Of a stretch of 64,000 bases of DNA, positions 32,001 to 47,000 are shown one piece after another. The position numbers and the translations under genes are program-made. Source of the DNA: Astropecten irregularis (Eukaryota; Echinodermata; Asteroidea; Paxillosida; Astropectinidae). The first letter of the stretch is position 1. Each line of letters begins with the position of its first letter. The stretch lies in the NCBI GenBank assembly GCA_963971285.1, contig OZ020244.1, forward strand, positions 32,612,001 to 32,676,000, read 5' to 3'. The notes under the pieces are model-generated. The model did no database searches. It was not told the origin of the DNA and saw only the letters and a program-made list of their open reading frames with translations.

Positions 32001-35000
32001 AATTCTGCACTCACAAAATCTTATTTCATGGATTAATTGGGATCTTTTCATTCTGCTTGTGGGTATTTCGATGGTTTGAGGACATTTTTGTAACGTAAGG
32101 TACCTCTTTTTTTGCAATATATGCATGCATTTCAAGGAACCAAAAGTGGTTTTCTTGCTGGTTCCAATAAAACATTTTGAAATTGGAGTCTTTCATGGAG
32201 TCTTTGTAATGATTGATCAAGGAATAGGTCAAAGTCACTTAATAGGTAACTTACGTTACAGTGGAATTGCCCTTGTGCATACTTGATGTTCAATATTAAA
32301 GATTCCACTCTTCAGCTACTGTATAAATTTAGCGCTAACCATTTTATGTGAAGAATGCTGAGCATAATCCAACGGCAAGCAGTGCCGTGGAAGCAAATAA
32401 TCCCAGGGGATATATTTTTGTCGCAGCTTACCATTCATAGTCGTCCTTGGTGCAGAGACATTGGCTGGATTTCTTGGGTTTGTGCTGGTGTTGGTAGCTC
32501 AGACGGCACAGGGAATCTGGCTTGACCCTGTCAAACGTCTCGTGCATCCCGAGCAGGCAGCCCTTCTGATTGTTGGACTCATGGGGGACCCACTCCACAA
32601 AGTCTTGCGCCGTGCCTACAGAGGAATAATGAAGCATTGCAATACAAATGTTTAAATCATATTTAAAAATCTTTGTTAGGGCTGGCGCTAAGTGATGTAC
32701 ATGTACATTTGCCACAAGATTACCCACTGTTGCATGCGCACGGCGCAACATATGCATTTTACTTACATTCAGATGTGAGAACAGCGCTGAAGTCAATGGT
32801 AATAACTCTCCACATTCTGTCCTCTACACCAAAACCCCATATGCTGACGTTGAGAGACGAAGTACTGGGTTCAGGTATTAATCCTGTAATACGCAATGGC
32901 TCTTCATAGAACTGGTACTCATTCCAACAATGGCCTTCATCATAGGAAAACCTATTGACACCAACACAACATCGAGTTAGTAAGATTTCAGGGGCCTTTT
33001 CTAAACCTCGGCTTCGGCTCAGGCTCCGTCTCTGACACCATTTCATGAATCCAAATTTAAAAAAAACGGGTATCCAAATAAAGGCTTTTGGCCGCGGTTC
33101 GGAAGTAGATTCTCTGGTTTGAAAAAGAAAACAGACTTTCAGCTTCAATGAAAAACTACAACCTATATTTTCAGCATATGGATGACAGACATGATGGAGA
33201 CGAAGCCAGAGCCTGAGCCGGAGCCGAGGTTTGGAAATACATGTAGCCCCAATGATCCGCACCATGCAAACAAATCGTTTGGGCACAGAGGTGATTCCTG
33301 AAACAAGATTGTCTCTCTTCCGCACCTTACCAATTTGTGATTTCAAATGCCCTCTACTCAACTCAACTTGAGATAACAGCCAAGTACATGTAAGTTTGAT
33401 TTTTAACTTTTAAAGAAAAAAAATAATGGTGAAAAGACTTAAAAAATACTGTGGGCATTTTCTTTTTTCAAAAAGGGGACACCGTATGGGACTAACAATT
33501 TCACAGATGACTGTTATTGTATCTTCCTTGATAATTTTGCCCATGAATCTGCATTTCTTTGACAAAAACTCAAAGTATGATAATACATTTAACCTTGTGA
33601 AATGCATATGGGGGTATCAACACTTTTGAGGACTCGTTGCTTTCACTAACAGATGACAGTGAATTTGAAACATGATTTTCACAAAGGAAGTCAATATTCC
33701 AGGAACTATAATGGGGCCAATTTCACAGCCCTGCTAAGCACAACAATTTGCTAAGCATGAAATTTCTGTCTTAATAAAAACAGCATAAACAATCAAATTT
33801 TCATGACTGTGTTTTGTTTCACTTGTGATTGTTGATTGGCTGTTGTTCACTGTCCATAAATATCAAATGGCATTTTGAATAATAGTTTGTTTGATTGAGC
33901 AAGACATTTTGTGCTAAGCAATTATTTTGTGCTTGACAGTTCCATGACATTGGCCCAAGGACTGCAAGTGTCGTCTATTTACTTGATGATATTAGTTGCT
34001 TCTTGATCGGCAGGTATGGCTAAGAGTAAGCCTCCATGGTTGGTGATGGTATACTGGTAGGGTCCTGACAAGGCCTTGTGCCAATTGTATCCTCCGTCGC
34101 TGGATACGAATACGTCCGGTGGATGCGTCTCCAATGAATCGGCAACATTGCCTGTTTGTCAACCAAAAAGAAAACCAGGTTTGGTATTTTAGATCAGCGG
34201 ATTTCATGATATTTGTTGACTTCCTTAAAGCCTGCTGATGGAGGATGTTGATTGGTCAATTCCACGTGTCCGCATGGCAGCAGCTATCTTCGAGATAGAC
34301 GCTCGCCAAACGGTACGATAGTAGATGCCCCCTGATGATTGGTCAAAACTTGGTCAGTGCTGGGTTGGTTTGCATAATTAATCAGGAAATCTGCACGCAA
34401 GTGATAGACGCTAGCTCGCTTTACGGGTGAGTGCATCTATCACATCAAGACTAGTCAAACAGTGAACCAAACATAAAGCAGGGATCATGGTTTAGGAAGG
34501 TTGGATCTTGAATGCAGACTTACCGTTTGCTAGGATAATTCCTATTGCACTCTCTTGACTAAGGGGACCCGATGGAGCGTTGATCCCTCTGGCCATGCTG
34601 TACTTATTGTGGATCTGTAGGCTACACGACTGCAATCAAGAACACATGAACATAGGGCCATATGAGAATATTGCATAGCACAGTACAGTATGCAAAAACT
34701 CTACTAACTTGAAAGTTCACATTATATCATGCCTGCATAAATCCCAGTCATCTGATTGGTAGATCTTGATCACATGTCACCAAATTATCCGTTATTAGTA
34801 CTTTCATGGTGAGTAATTCTGCGTTAGGTTAAGACTCAAATTTATTGCAGCAGATTATTAAAAGTTACCCAATCAGATGACAATGATTTTTGTGGTGCAC
34901 GATATGAAACAAATAGTGAATGTTTTAAATTTGTAGAATGTTAAAGGTAGTATCATACTTTGGTTTTTGTCAAACAAATACAGATTCATGGGCAAAATTA

Positions 35001-38000
35001 TCAAGGAAGATACAGTAAGTCATCTATGAAAATTCCAGTCCAATACGGTGCCCAAATTTTGAGAAAACAGTGAAAAACGGCCACAGTATTTCTTAAGTCT
35101 TTTCTCTTTTATTTTTGATCTTTAGAAGATCTAAAATAATTTTGGTCACTGGTTTTACTCTTTTCTTGATAAATACAGCGTTTCAGGCAGGAATATATAG
35201 GAAATGTGGTTGAGTCAGATGGATCGTTATTGTGCTGAGAAGGGGATGGGTCGTGTGGCTGCCTGGGGGATGGCTATCATAAGACCAAAGAAGTACAGCT
35301 GAAAGGTAGATGCGGCAACGCGCTGCAGAGTCCAAGGCTTCCACTGATTGATTGATTGATTGATTTGCATCATGCAAAGTTGTGCGCTCAGAAATGCACT
35401 GCCATACCCCAAACATGGTCGATATTTTCCTATTGTTTTGTATTGTAATTTTTTTATGTTTGTGCTCACCGTGGTCGAGTCTTTACAGGTGGAGCCTTTG
35501 GGAGCCTTGACGGGTTGCCATATGCCCCCTCGGTCGTAGGTTATCATGGTATGAATAGATCCATCCTGGTTGACTTGGCTGGCCATGTACACACCACGCA
35601 TGGACGTCACACGGTAGAAATCAGATAAAGTAGGCGATCCTTCGGGGAACTAAGAACAAGAAAAAACAAATCATCAAATAGACATCAAGATCTTCAAAGA
35701 ACCACAGATAACCAACAAATCAAATGAATTTGAAAACAACTTCTTAAAGGTAAGAAAGATTTCAGGCTTTGCATGGTGACAATTGGTATGCGGATCGGTT
35801 TGCGGAAACACCATGTAAGAATCGTTCATACTTTCGCACCTCTATTTCGTTCGCACTTCTCTTAAGGTCTCAAAGGTGAGTAAGGTGAGACTTACGAGAA
35901 GTTCGAACGAAATAGAAGTGCGAAAGTGCAACGATTCTTACATGGTGTTTCCCCAAACCAATCCACAAACTTAAAGGTAGTATCATACTTTGGTTAAGTT
36001 GATAGAACAGCTGCAGTCTGTTCATAATTTGATTTGTCATGAATTAAAAACAAACCTGTGTAATTTTCAGCTCAATTGATCATTTGAACAGAAGAAAACA
36101 GTGAAAAACCGTTGCAATTATGACGCCAAATTGTGTTTTTTTTTGTACTTGTGAGGTTTTAATGTCAGAGATCAAAACGTGATGGAATTTGACCTGGGGT
36201 CGATTTTACAAAGCCGATCGATCGTAAGGACAACCCTTAGTTTGCTTAGTTACGGTTTAAAAAACTCAAGTGAAATGTAAACAAAAGGTTATTATAACAG
36301 CGGTCAACTTCCATGACATGCATAATAACAGGGTGCAGTAAGTGGTTGTGTGATTCGCCGATAATGTCATATGTCATGGCAGCCACATAAATGCGTGATC
36401 ACACAATAGCCATTCCGGTAATTGTTTGAATTCACAGGCGACTGGAACAGAGAGTGCCTTCTCATGCATATAATAAAATTTATGATATTAAAATGATAAA
36501 AGAGCAATAAATAATACACCGAATTTCAATTATCCACGAGCTTTACAAGTTATCACTAAGATGGAAATCAGGATGAAATCTGGGCGTCTCATGGTCGCAC
36601 TCATGGTCGCAAACCTCAGGGAGCTGAGATGGTTTAAGGTATGCATAATAGAATCAATATGTAGAGGTGTTTATGATTGTCTGATTGTTTTGATTATTAC
36701 ATCACAAGCACAGAGAATGGTGCTCACCAAGTGTTTCTCAAGAGATACAGAGAAGACAATGCCATCTGAATCCGATGTATACAGGGTACCAGACGATGAA
36801 TCTGAGGAATAAGGAAGACAAATAAATGTTGTTCTGTTAGTGAATTTCCTGTTAAATATGATTTCACATGTTTTTATTGTCAATTTATATTACAAATGGC
36901 ATTAAATCCTACCTTACTTTGGAAAAAATTTTCAACATGCAAGACTTTCCTGTCTTCAAATTTCAGAATATAAATAACATTTCTTGAAACAATTTCACTC
37001 CACTAAATCTTGCTGGCACAAAATTATGCATATTTTGACAGCCGTTGAACTGGTAGTTAGTTCATGTATTATGCATGCACAGGATAAGAATTTTCATGTG
37101 ATTATAATATTAGGCTGTGTCCCAAAAGACTGACAGCGGCCGTAGTCAGTGCAGCCGTGGCTGCAACTGCATCTTTGAACTGGAATCTCAATTGGAGACT
37201 TTAGAGAACCGGTCTTCAAGTCAACAGCGCACGCGCAAGCATAACAGCGCAGGCGCAAAACAACGCGCGCATGCTCACAATTGCGTGCGCGTGCGCTGTT
37301 GACTTGAAGACCAGTTCTCAAAAGTCTCCCATTGGGATGCGCATTTTGGACGCGCCTTCAATAGACAATTTGAATTCATGTTTACAAGCATACGAACGCA
37401 AAGGTCGGCCCGGCCACAACAAAGTGGCTTGATATTCGTGACATCGCGGTGGCAGCTGCGGTCAAAGTCAGACAATTGGGATGCAGGAACAAAATGGCCG
37501 CGCTGCCAATTGCCGCAGCCAGTCAAAGGGAGACTTTGGAGAACCGGTCTTCAAGACCACAGAGCATAAAATTGTGAGCATGCGCTCATTGTTTTGCGTG
37601 TGCGTGTGCGTGCGCTGTTGACTAGAAGACCGGTTCTCCAAAGTCTCCCATTGGGACATGACCTACTGTAGGCAGGGCAAACGTACAGGAGATAAATCAC
37701 ACTGATTATTTTAAAGAAGTACATTTTGTCTGGTCACAGGGAAGAATATGTCATATGGGGTATTCATTTGCAGAATTCTGCCAATTGTTGCAATGGCAAC
37801 TGACTGCTGCATGAAATGGATGCTTTCAGAGGCGTTCAGCCTTTGAGAAGGGTTTTGCTAGGATTGAAAATGTCTGGCCCTCCTAACACTGAGCTTTTTA
37901 TATCTTATGCTGGAATTTTGGTTGAAAGCAGTTTGCAGCCATTCATTACTAACAGATAGGTACATTTTATGGGGCTGTACTCCCACAATAGGCACTGCTA

Positions 38001-41000
38001 AGCACCAGCTCGGACCCAGACAAGTCACAGGACCAAGAATCAGTCATGATCAACGGATGCCACAGAAATGGAACACTATGCAACTCAGCCAGGACCAGTG
38101 TGTTGGTATTGCCATCGTTGGAGTCTACGGCAATAAATCATGACTTCACATCTGAGTATTTACATCATACATATCTAATCCTTACCTCCAATGTCATCAA
38201 CATGCATGAATATCATGCCTTCATTCATGTCCAGCACGGCAAAGAACTGCATGACACAAAGACAAGCAATCACAGCAATAAATTAGTAAGTACAGCACAT
38301 CAAATACATGTAATAGAATAGTACACATACTTCTACTTGTTTTCAATTCTCATCTTCTTTTTTTTTCTTTTTTTTGGTGAAGGTTACGTGATGCACAGGT
38401 AAAATGGCTGCTGTAAAGAAAATGCTACATTAGAGCCCTTTCTCAAACCTCCGCTCTGGCTCTGGCAGCAGGCTCCAGCTCCGGCTCCATTTTGGGAATC
38501 CATTATAAAATAACGACTTTCAAAATAGAGGCTTTTGGCTACAGTAGATACTCTATTTTGGACAAGAAAACAGAATTTCAACCTCAATGAGAAGCCACAA
38601 CCTATAATTATTTTCAGCATATGGATGACAGCACCAGTGCCGGAGCTAGTGCCAGAGCCAGAGAGCCGGAGCCGAGATTTTGAAAATGGCCAAGGAGACC
38701 AAACGATCAAAGCAAGTACAAGAACATGTAAAATAACTGACACTGACTGATAGCAATAGCAAGATTTAACCCTTACCCTGTCCTCAGCAACAACCGGTAG
38801 CTGAGTAGGATTCCAAGTTTTCCCATCATCCTTGGACACGTACAGTATTCTTCCCTTGCCGTCCTGGCAAAGAAAAGAATCACAGATGAAAATGGACCTA
38901 GTTCATTGCTACTCACGGGTACACAAAGTGCACAAACTGAAAAATCCAACACATTTGATCTAAGGCTGTGCGCTGTGATCATATAAGGGTTGAAGTGTGC
39001 TAGCAGCCAAGGGCGCGCGCCGCTGTCAATCACGTTATAGCAATTCAGCACCCCAGCTGCCACTAAGGATGATTAGCCTCCCAAATTATTATTATCATTA
39101 TGTGCTATCCCTTTAAGAATAAAGTTCCTACCCTAATTAAACACAAATCAATAAGTTTCTTAAAAGGAAGGTAGGTTTGCGGTGACACAATGTAATCTCC
39201 TGATGAGGACGAACAGAGCACACTGTTCGGAACGTTGAGATAATACCTACAGTTCTTCTCAGAACCACACACTCTCACAGAAGAGATAACATGGTGTCAC
39301 CGCAAACGTACCTTCCTTTTAGTACTTCCACCATGCATAGCTTCAAGTCTTACTTAATAAGTTTCTTGATTGGAAACGCTCACATTTTTTAGGGGAGAGA
39401 GAGAGAGATAGAAGCCATCTTTGATCTTTATGAGCTATGTGGGTCATTCCCAATCATTTCAAATCCAACCAAACCAAATCCTATCCCTAGACATACAAGA
39501 TCAGGAAGTAACGTGGCACTGTATAGCACAAACTTTCTATGAGCCTTGTGCTTGCAGGCAAGTCTATGTGATAGACGCACTCGCCGTACAGCGAGCGAGC
39601 GTCTATCACATGCGTGCAGATTTCCTGATTAATTATGCAAACCAACCCAGCACTGACCTCTAGATTTTGACCAATCGAGGGGTGTCTACTATTGTACTGT
39701 ATGGCGAGTGTGTCTATCATCTATCACATAGACTAGCTAGATGCTGCAGACGCGCAAAATTGACCAATCAACTTCCTCCGTTACGATCCAGACAGAAATG
39801 TTCTCAAAACAGTTCTGATAGACTGATGTGCCGCATTGCATAAAACTTGCATGGAAGAATGTATCAGACTTATGGACGTAGTGGCGCGGAGTAGAATGGG
39901 TGATACTCAGACTACATGCAGCCCACAAGTTCAAAGACAGGTGTCAAAGGGGTTGAAGCACTGTGCTGAATTTGGGCCGAGATGGGTAGGTTCCTATCCA
40001 AAATGCCGATAGTCTAAGGGGGGTTTAGGGTTTTATGGTTACAGCTCCGCTAACCTTTCCTCCAAGCATCGCAGCAAACACAAACTTGCCCTGCACTCCA
40101 AAGCTGAACACCTCTTGATGAATAGCTGTAAATACATACAACATGTCAGATGTAAATGTAATGCATTAGACTTATTCACACAAAACAGTTTGAACAGTCT
40201 GAAGATGCCATCTTAGATTTAGATTAAGAATAGCACAGACATCACATCCACCATGTTTTGTGGTGAGCAGACACTTATTTTCAAGGTATAACACCCTGTA
40301 TAAGGAAGCTGATGATGTCATAATGGCAAGAATGGTGTCTGTCATCACATATATGGTTTAAAAGTTGACTCAGCTTCTTGTCAAACATGTCATTTTATCT
40401 TATTCTAACTTAAAAGTCAAGTTTTCCACCTACCTTAAATGCTGTTCATTTTGCAATTTTCTGTTACTTTGTTAGTAGTCATGGTAGTATCAAAGTGACA
40501 AATATGACTAAACAGAAAAAAAAATGTTTGTCCCATTCCATCAATTTTTGCTTTTTGAGTTGACGTCAAAAAAATACATTCATTTGATATATGATTCACT
40601 TTTTCTGTCCTGTTTTCAAAAGATTTTACAAGGTTTCACAAATTTGGGTCGCACAAGTTTCTTGGGTAATGTGGCATACATACTGAGCGTCCAAGGACAA
40701 GGCACTGTTTTTTTCTGTTGTCCCTGTATTCCCTAGACTAAGTACACCTTTGTATTTCCAAAGAAAATTTGGAACAAAAGAAGTCAGTTTGAGGTGTAAG
40801 AATGGTTTCATTGTATTCCTTTATCCTCCTGCATAGCTGCCAACTTATCTTAAAGGAAATTTCGAATACTTCTACTAAAAAAGAGGAATCACAGAGCAAA
40901 CTACATAGGAATACATGTGTATTTCCAAGCCAAAAATCGGAATCTGTTGTCAAGAGCTTGTAAAAAGTGATACATTCTTACCCAAAAAGAGGAATGATTC

Positions 41001-44000
41001 CTCCAAAAGAGGAATGGTTGGCAGGTATGCTCCTGTCCCCAATAATGCAGAGCACTCATTAAGAGTATGAGAGTGTGTACAGTGTTGGAGTACTTGTACT
41101 CGTACTTGAGTACAACTCGAGTACAGACAAATACTCAGCCTGCCCTGTACTCGATTAAAAGTACTCAAAAATAAAATGTACTTGGCTCATACTCGATTCC
41201 ATGTACTCAAATTTTAGGAGTACTGGTACTTGACCATTTAGTGCAAATTTCATTTTCGTTACAATTTCACGGTTGATAATGTTGACGATTTCCGATAAAT
41301 GATACAATGGGAGTATGAAGATCATCAGGAGTTTAGTGTCAAATGGAATAAGCAGCACAATGTCATTTGCAAGTTTTGAAAAAAATTATTTCCTGCGAAG
41401 AATGGCACAACATGATCAACATCCAATTATAAGCATCTTTGTGAAACAAAATGCAATTTTTTGCACTGTGACTTGGTACTCGGACTCGGCCCTGTACTCA
41501 ACCTTGATTGTACTCGGACTCGATACTTAGGACTTGGACTCGACAGCAATGTACTCGGACTCGGCCCAGTACTCAGACCTTGAAGTACTCGGAGTACTCT
41601 GTATTTGGATCTGAGGACTCTACTCCAACACTGGAGTAAGATATATGCCAATCAACTGAACGGTATTACCGTACATTATAGGACTGAATAAAAATGGACT
41701 TTGTGAATGTGGACTTAAAAGTACTCAGAAATCTTATGTACTCACTTTGGAAGGAATGTCCATAGTCTGTGGACCTCATCAAGGTGTATGCGGGTGTTTC
41801 TATAAAAACACACAACGACAAAAATCAAAATTAAACAACATTTACCAGTACAGTATGGTAATAACAAACATAATTCACATATGTAGGTGTACATATCTTG
41901 CACAAATATCAATATTTTGCTATATAAAACTATTATCCTTGCAACATTGACAAAAATGGTTTTAGCAGATGAAATGACAGGATTTGGTGTTCCATTAAGC
42001 AGAGTGTTAAATTTCAACAATTTTGGTGACATTTTCGGTAACATGTTGCCCAGTTAGGGGCAACACACCTGGGCAACATGACTTTGAGCCCTGTGTACAT
42101 GGTGTACACTAGCAACATTTGTCCAACATGTTTATACAACGATGTTCAGGTACCTGGGCAACATGTGTTGAAAATGTTGACGGTGTACACTTTGCTTTAC
42201 ACAATGTGGAGTGCTATTATTATAGTAACAGACACATTGTAGCGAAAAATGCAAGTCAAAGTGCTAAAACACTGTAGTCAATGCAATGGTAAATGGTAAT
42301 AGAACAAGTCTAAAAACACGTAATTTAATTCACATTATAAACATCCTTTTTGAAACCTGACAACAATTCTATCAAAAACCTATGTTCTAATTTTTGCTGA
42401 ATTTGTATGGATTAGGTAACAATTGTTCAGCACTGCCAGCAGGCGTGGTTCTAGAGCCAACATCTTGGGGGCTAGAAGAGTCAAAATTATTATTGTTTTT
42501 AGGTGACGTCATTCTTTAATATTCGCTTGTGCTAATGAGTAGAAAAGCAACCTCTACACAGTGTGTTTTTGAAGTAAATTCGTGTGTAATAACTGAAAAG
42601 ATCCAGTATTTTCAAGAAGTTTTTTCAATTGCATTTTTTTTTTTGGGGGGGGAGGGGGCTAGTAGTGCAGGGCAAACAAAAATTGGGTAATTTCATATCT
42701 GGTTACTGATTTCAAAAAGAAAATCAGTTAACCTATGTAATCACCTTAAATCACCAGCGCTGATCAAGCATTATTTAGATCACATACGTACAATGTCTTT
42801 TTAGGTCAAGTATGTTTCTACTTGGCAAAATGGACAAAATAACAGACTGAAATTCAAGTACAGTATGTATTCTACAGTTTACACTTTTTGGTTGTTGAGC
42901 ATAAGCCAAACGTTCATCCTTTTTTTCCTTTCAGTTTCGGTTTTACGGTTTGTGGAAATTTGTACCCATATAATTAAATCCGGGTCGGTTAATCTATAAC
43001 CGAATAAAAATCCCCAGCACTAGTGGATAGACACAATTTTTAGCTGCCCTCACCAAACCGCGCCTGACTGCCAGACAACAATAAGTGTTGTACCAGTGAG
43101 GGACATATGACGCAGCTCTGTTGTACAGTACAGCATGCATTCTACAACAGCAACAGATGGTGCTTATAATTGCTGAATAATCACAATATATATTGGACAG
43201 ATGTATATTTATTGATTATTTGGCCACAGTGCATGCTGCATAAAGGAATACATTGTATTTGTAATACACAAACAACACATGGACTGAAATAGCTAATCGT
43301 GTTTATATTCTTTCATTTGTTTGCACACACAATTGCTTTCACTATGATACAAATTTTACATGGAAACAATACATTGTACTCTGCATGTACACAGAAATAA
43401 ATGAGGCATGTTGATGTGTACATCTAAGTGCAAATGACATTTGATGTGTGGACGTGTGTTACAATAATCTGAACATGAACAATAACTCAGTTTAATGTTT
43501 GTCTGTACTCCACCATTGCATGTTTATATGTATATAAATGGTTTTCATTTTGTGTAATTTCTTTTTCGAAAAATCACGATTTTTTATCTTGGTATAAAGG
43601 CAAGCAAAATGAGGATATTTGCACACGACACTGGAGGAACAAAAACCAATGCAGTCTCAAATTATCAAAGCTCTGAATTGTCAATTTGTTAAGCTGCTTT
43701 AAGGGCGTACATACAACATTGGTACCAAACCAAAACAGAAATGTTCACGATTTACGTATGAAAACTTACAGGGTATAAAGACGGTAATGGTAGAAACATA
43801 ATGTAAAAATACATGTACTTGTGTCTGAAATGCTGTATTTATCCAGAAAAGAGTCAAACCAAAGATAACAAATGAGACAGCTATTCCCACACAATTTGGC
43901 GTAACAATTGCAATGTTTTTTCACTGTTTTCAACTGTTTCCAATGATCAATTCAGCTGAAAATGTCGCAGGTTTGTTTTCATTCCATGAAAAATCAAATT

Positions 44001-47000
44001 ATGAGCAGCAAGCAGCCGCTCTGTAACCTTTTTCACAATAATTCCTAATTTCTTCAGTTTTAACTGAGTTTTAAGTTCCAGCCTTTAATAACAAATGATA
44101 TAATCACGCGGATATTCTGTATTACTATTCTGCCACAGAATCGGTTGGCAAGCAGACTTCTGCTAAAAATTAATATTTCGTGAGATACATAAAACACAAT
44201 TATGTACATTATGTATTAGTATCATACAGTGACAGTATTTTTAAAAGTATCTAACGCTTAATTGAAATTAATCATATTCATAAATGCATAAAATAACCAG
44301 ATGTTAATCCAGAACTTACTGGTATCTTCGCTGTCCGTGTCGGCTGATACTGTCACAAATATTGAGCCTGGTTCGTCAGCATTAGTTCCCCAGTCAAAGC
44401 TCATCACGTTTTTCTGGACATTTCTCCAATTCAGGCCAAAATCGTCCGATACCCAAAGTTTGAACTGACGCAACGCAAGGGAGAAATTGATAAAGAAAAC
44501 AATTACACAAAGAACAGCACTTCAGTTTCATCTGACAGTGAAGAGAAAATAAGTTTGAAATTGATTGCTCATTTTTTGATGATTGAAATGTACACGCTTC
44601 CATTTGATACCTTGGCTAATGATCGATGACATTAAACCGGGTGTTAAACTTTAAAAACAGAAAACTGTTGTAAAAGGCCAGGCCAGCCTTTTTAATCAGG
44701 CACTCAGAATTAGGACCATTTAGGTAGGTGGGGGCCCAAGATTTAACCTTTCAAATTCCTATGATCAAGAAAGTTATTATTTTTTTAATCCTTAAGCTCA
44801 AAACAAAGGCAATACATTTTGAAGCAATTTTCTTAATATCTATATAGGCTTCTGTACTTATTTGAACAATGGCCATTTTTGTTATGAGAATTAGACATTT
44901 ACCGGGTAGACATTAATGAGAATTCAACAATCAACCAATGAGTTATCATCAATTTTACATTCTACGGTCGATAAACAAACTCTAATTTTAATCGTCAGAA
45001 GCCATATCTGCCAAACAACTAAGATAATTGACTACCATTTAGTATTAGGGACACCACCAACATAGCACTGGATAGCTCAATTGGTAAGAGCGCCGGTATG
45101 ATATTCCAGAGGTCGCTGGTTCGAATCCCACTTTGAATCCCACTTTTCAATAACTCAATCCAGTCAGTTTCCATTGTGGTTATTCAATTAATTATTAGAT
45201 TTATTAAAAAGCCACATCCTCTTTGAGTGATCTCCCATGTACCGTTTCTCAGGTTGCAGCATTGCTATTAAAAGCTGCACATATTTTCAATGATCCTTAG
45301 GATATAGCAGTACATGTATGCGAGTGGTTTTATGGCTTCTGACTGCCAAAGGACAAAAGATAATTGACTATTAGGGACACCACAAACATAGTGCTGGATA
45401 GCTCAGAAGGACGCTGGTTCGAATCCCGCTCTGGTCAGTTTTTATTTCTTCAATTTTCAAACTCTAATTTTGATATAGGAGTAAAAAGAGCTATCACAAA
45501 TCACAGTGCAACTCAACAATTGAGCATTAAACTTTCTCTCAAAATATCCCAAAGCTGTTTTTCCTATCGTTGTTGTTTTTGGTCATCTTATTTATTTTAT
45601 TTATTTCTTGTTTACCCTGGGTTTACCTGCTCAGTGAAACACACACTGTTTTCGAAAGGTTCCCACAGCAATTACAATATGAATTATGAAGGATGGTGCT
45701 ACACGCGCCCTTGGCTGCCAGCCACATCAACCTATATATGATCACGAAGCACATCTTAAGAACGAAAGTGTTTGGTTTTTGTGGAGGGAGGAAAACCGGA
45801 GAACCTGGAGAAAAACCATCGTAGCATAGGAGAGAACCAGACGCACAACTCTACTCACATACATGTATGACCCAAGCCGGAATTGAACCCAGGCCACATT
45901 GGTGAGAGGCGAGTACCTAACGCACTTTGCCACCTATGCCACCTATCTTACCTCTTGATATGATGAACGTGCAAGCAGTCTGTTGCCATCGGTTGGATGG
46001 AGCATGATCGCCCCGTCAACGTAAAACGGCGTAAGTGATTTGGTGAATGTTTTACCCCCGTCCACGGTGATGAATAGCCGTGTCTGTGTCTCACTCATGT
46101 CCTCCAAGAACGACACAAGGATGACCTGTGAACAAAATGGCAAGAATCTCAGAAAGTCAGCATTGTTTCAGTTTTTGCAGAACAGGAAAAGATTTATAGG
46201 AGAATCCATTTAAAGGTAAATGCTTCACCACTGCAACCCTAAGTCCACTAAAAAATTGCAAAAGTTAAGTATTCAACAAATAAATGAATGAATATATAAA
46301 AACAATCAATAGATGCAGAAATTGTCACAAGATTGGAGTGCTGTGGCTTTATGATCTGGCGTGTTAGACTCAAGGTCCTTGTGGTCAATCTACAGATTGT
46401 GGGTTCGAGTCCAGCCATGGGCTAGTGGTGCTTGTATCCTTGGGCAAGACGCTTTGTCACATATTGCTCCTCTTCACCCAGGAGTAAATGGGTACCTGTG
46501 AGGGTAGAGATGGCTTTATGTGCTTAATTAGCCTACGTGCGCTTTGCAGGCATTCGGGGGTTGTGTACTCCCCAGGGAGTTGAGATTGTTTCAGGAATGT
46601 TTTTGGGGCCCGATGACCAGGGATAATAATGGTAAGCGCCTTGAGCACCCTCTGGGTGGATATGTTGCGCATTATAAGTGTCTATATTATTATTATTATT
46701 ACAAGATTCAGAAGCTTATCTGTTTTCAACTTATTGAATGCTACTTTTGTATATTTGCTTCATAGTTTTTATTAACTGAGGTTATATGTTTTTGCTTTTA
46801 ATATGTTGATGGCTCCCAGAGGTTTGCACACTGATGTTAACTTTGATTCTACGATCCTACAATTCAATTCCAAATTGTGTTCACACTGGAATGATGATAG
46901 AGCATTCGAGATCCACACTGGATCCAATCCCTTATCTGTGAGGTGGATCAGATCCCAGGATCAGAACCAGATCATGTATTACCGTTCACATTCGTTACTG

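Noticed and set aside
33992-34207. Arginine-rich open frame over SORT1 exon 14
   Set aside because: It overlaps the exon in another frame. The VPS10 frame (SSDGGYNW) fits phase and family.
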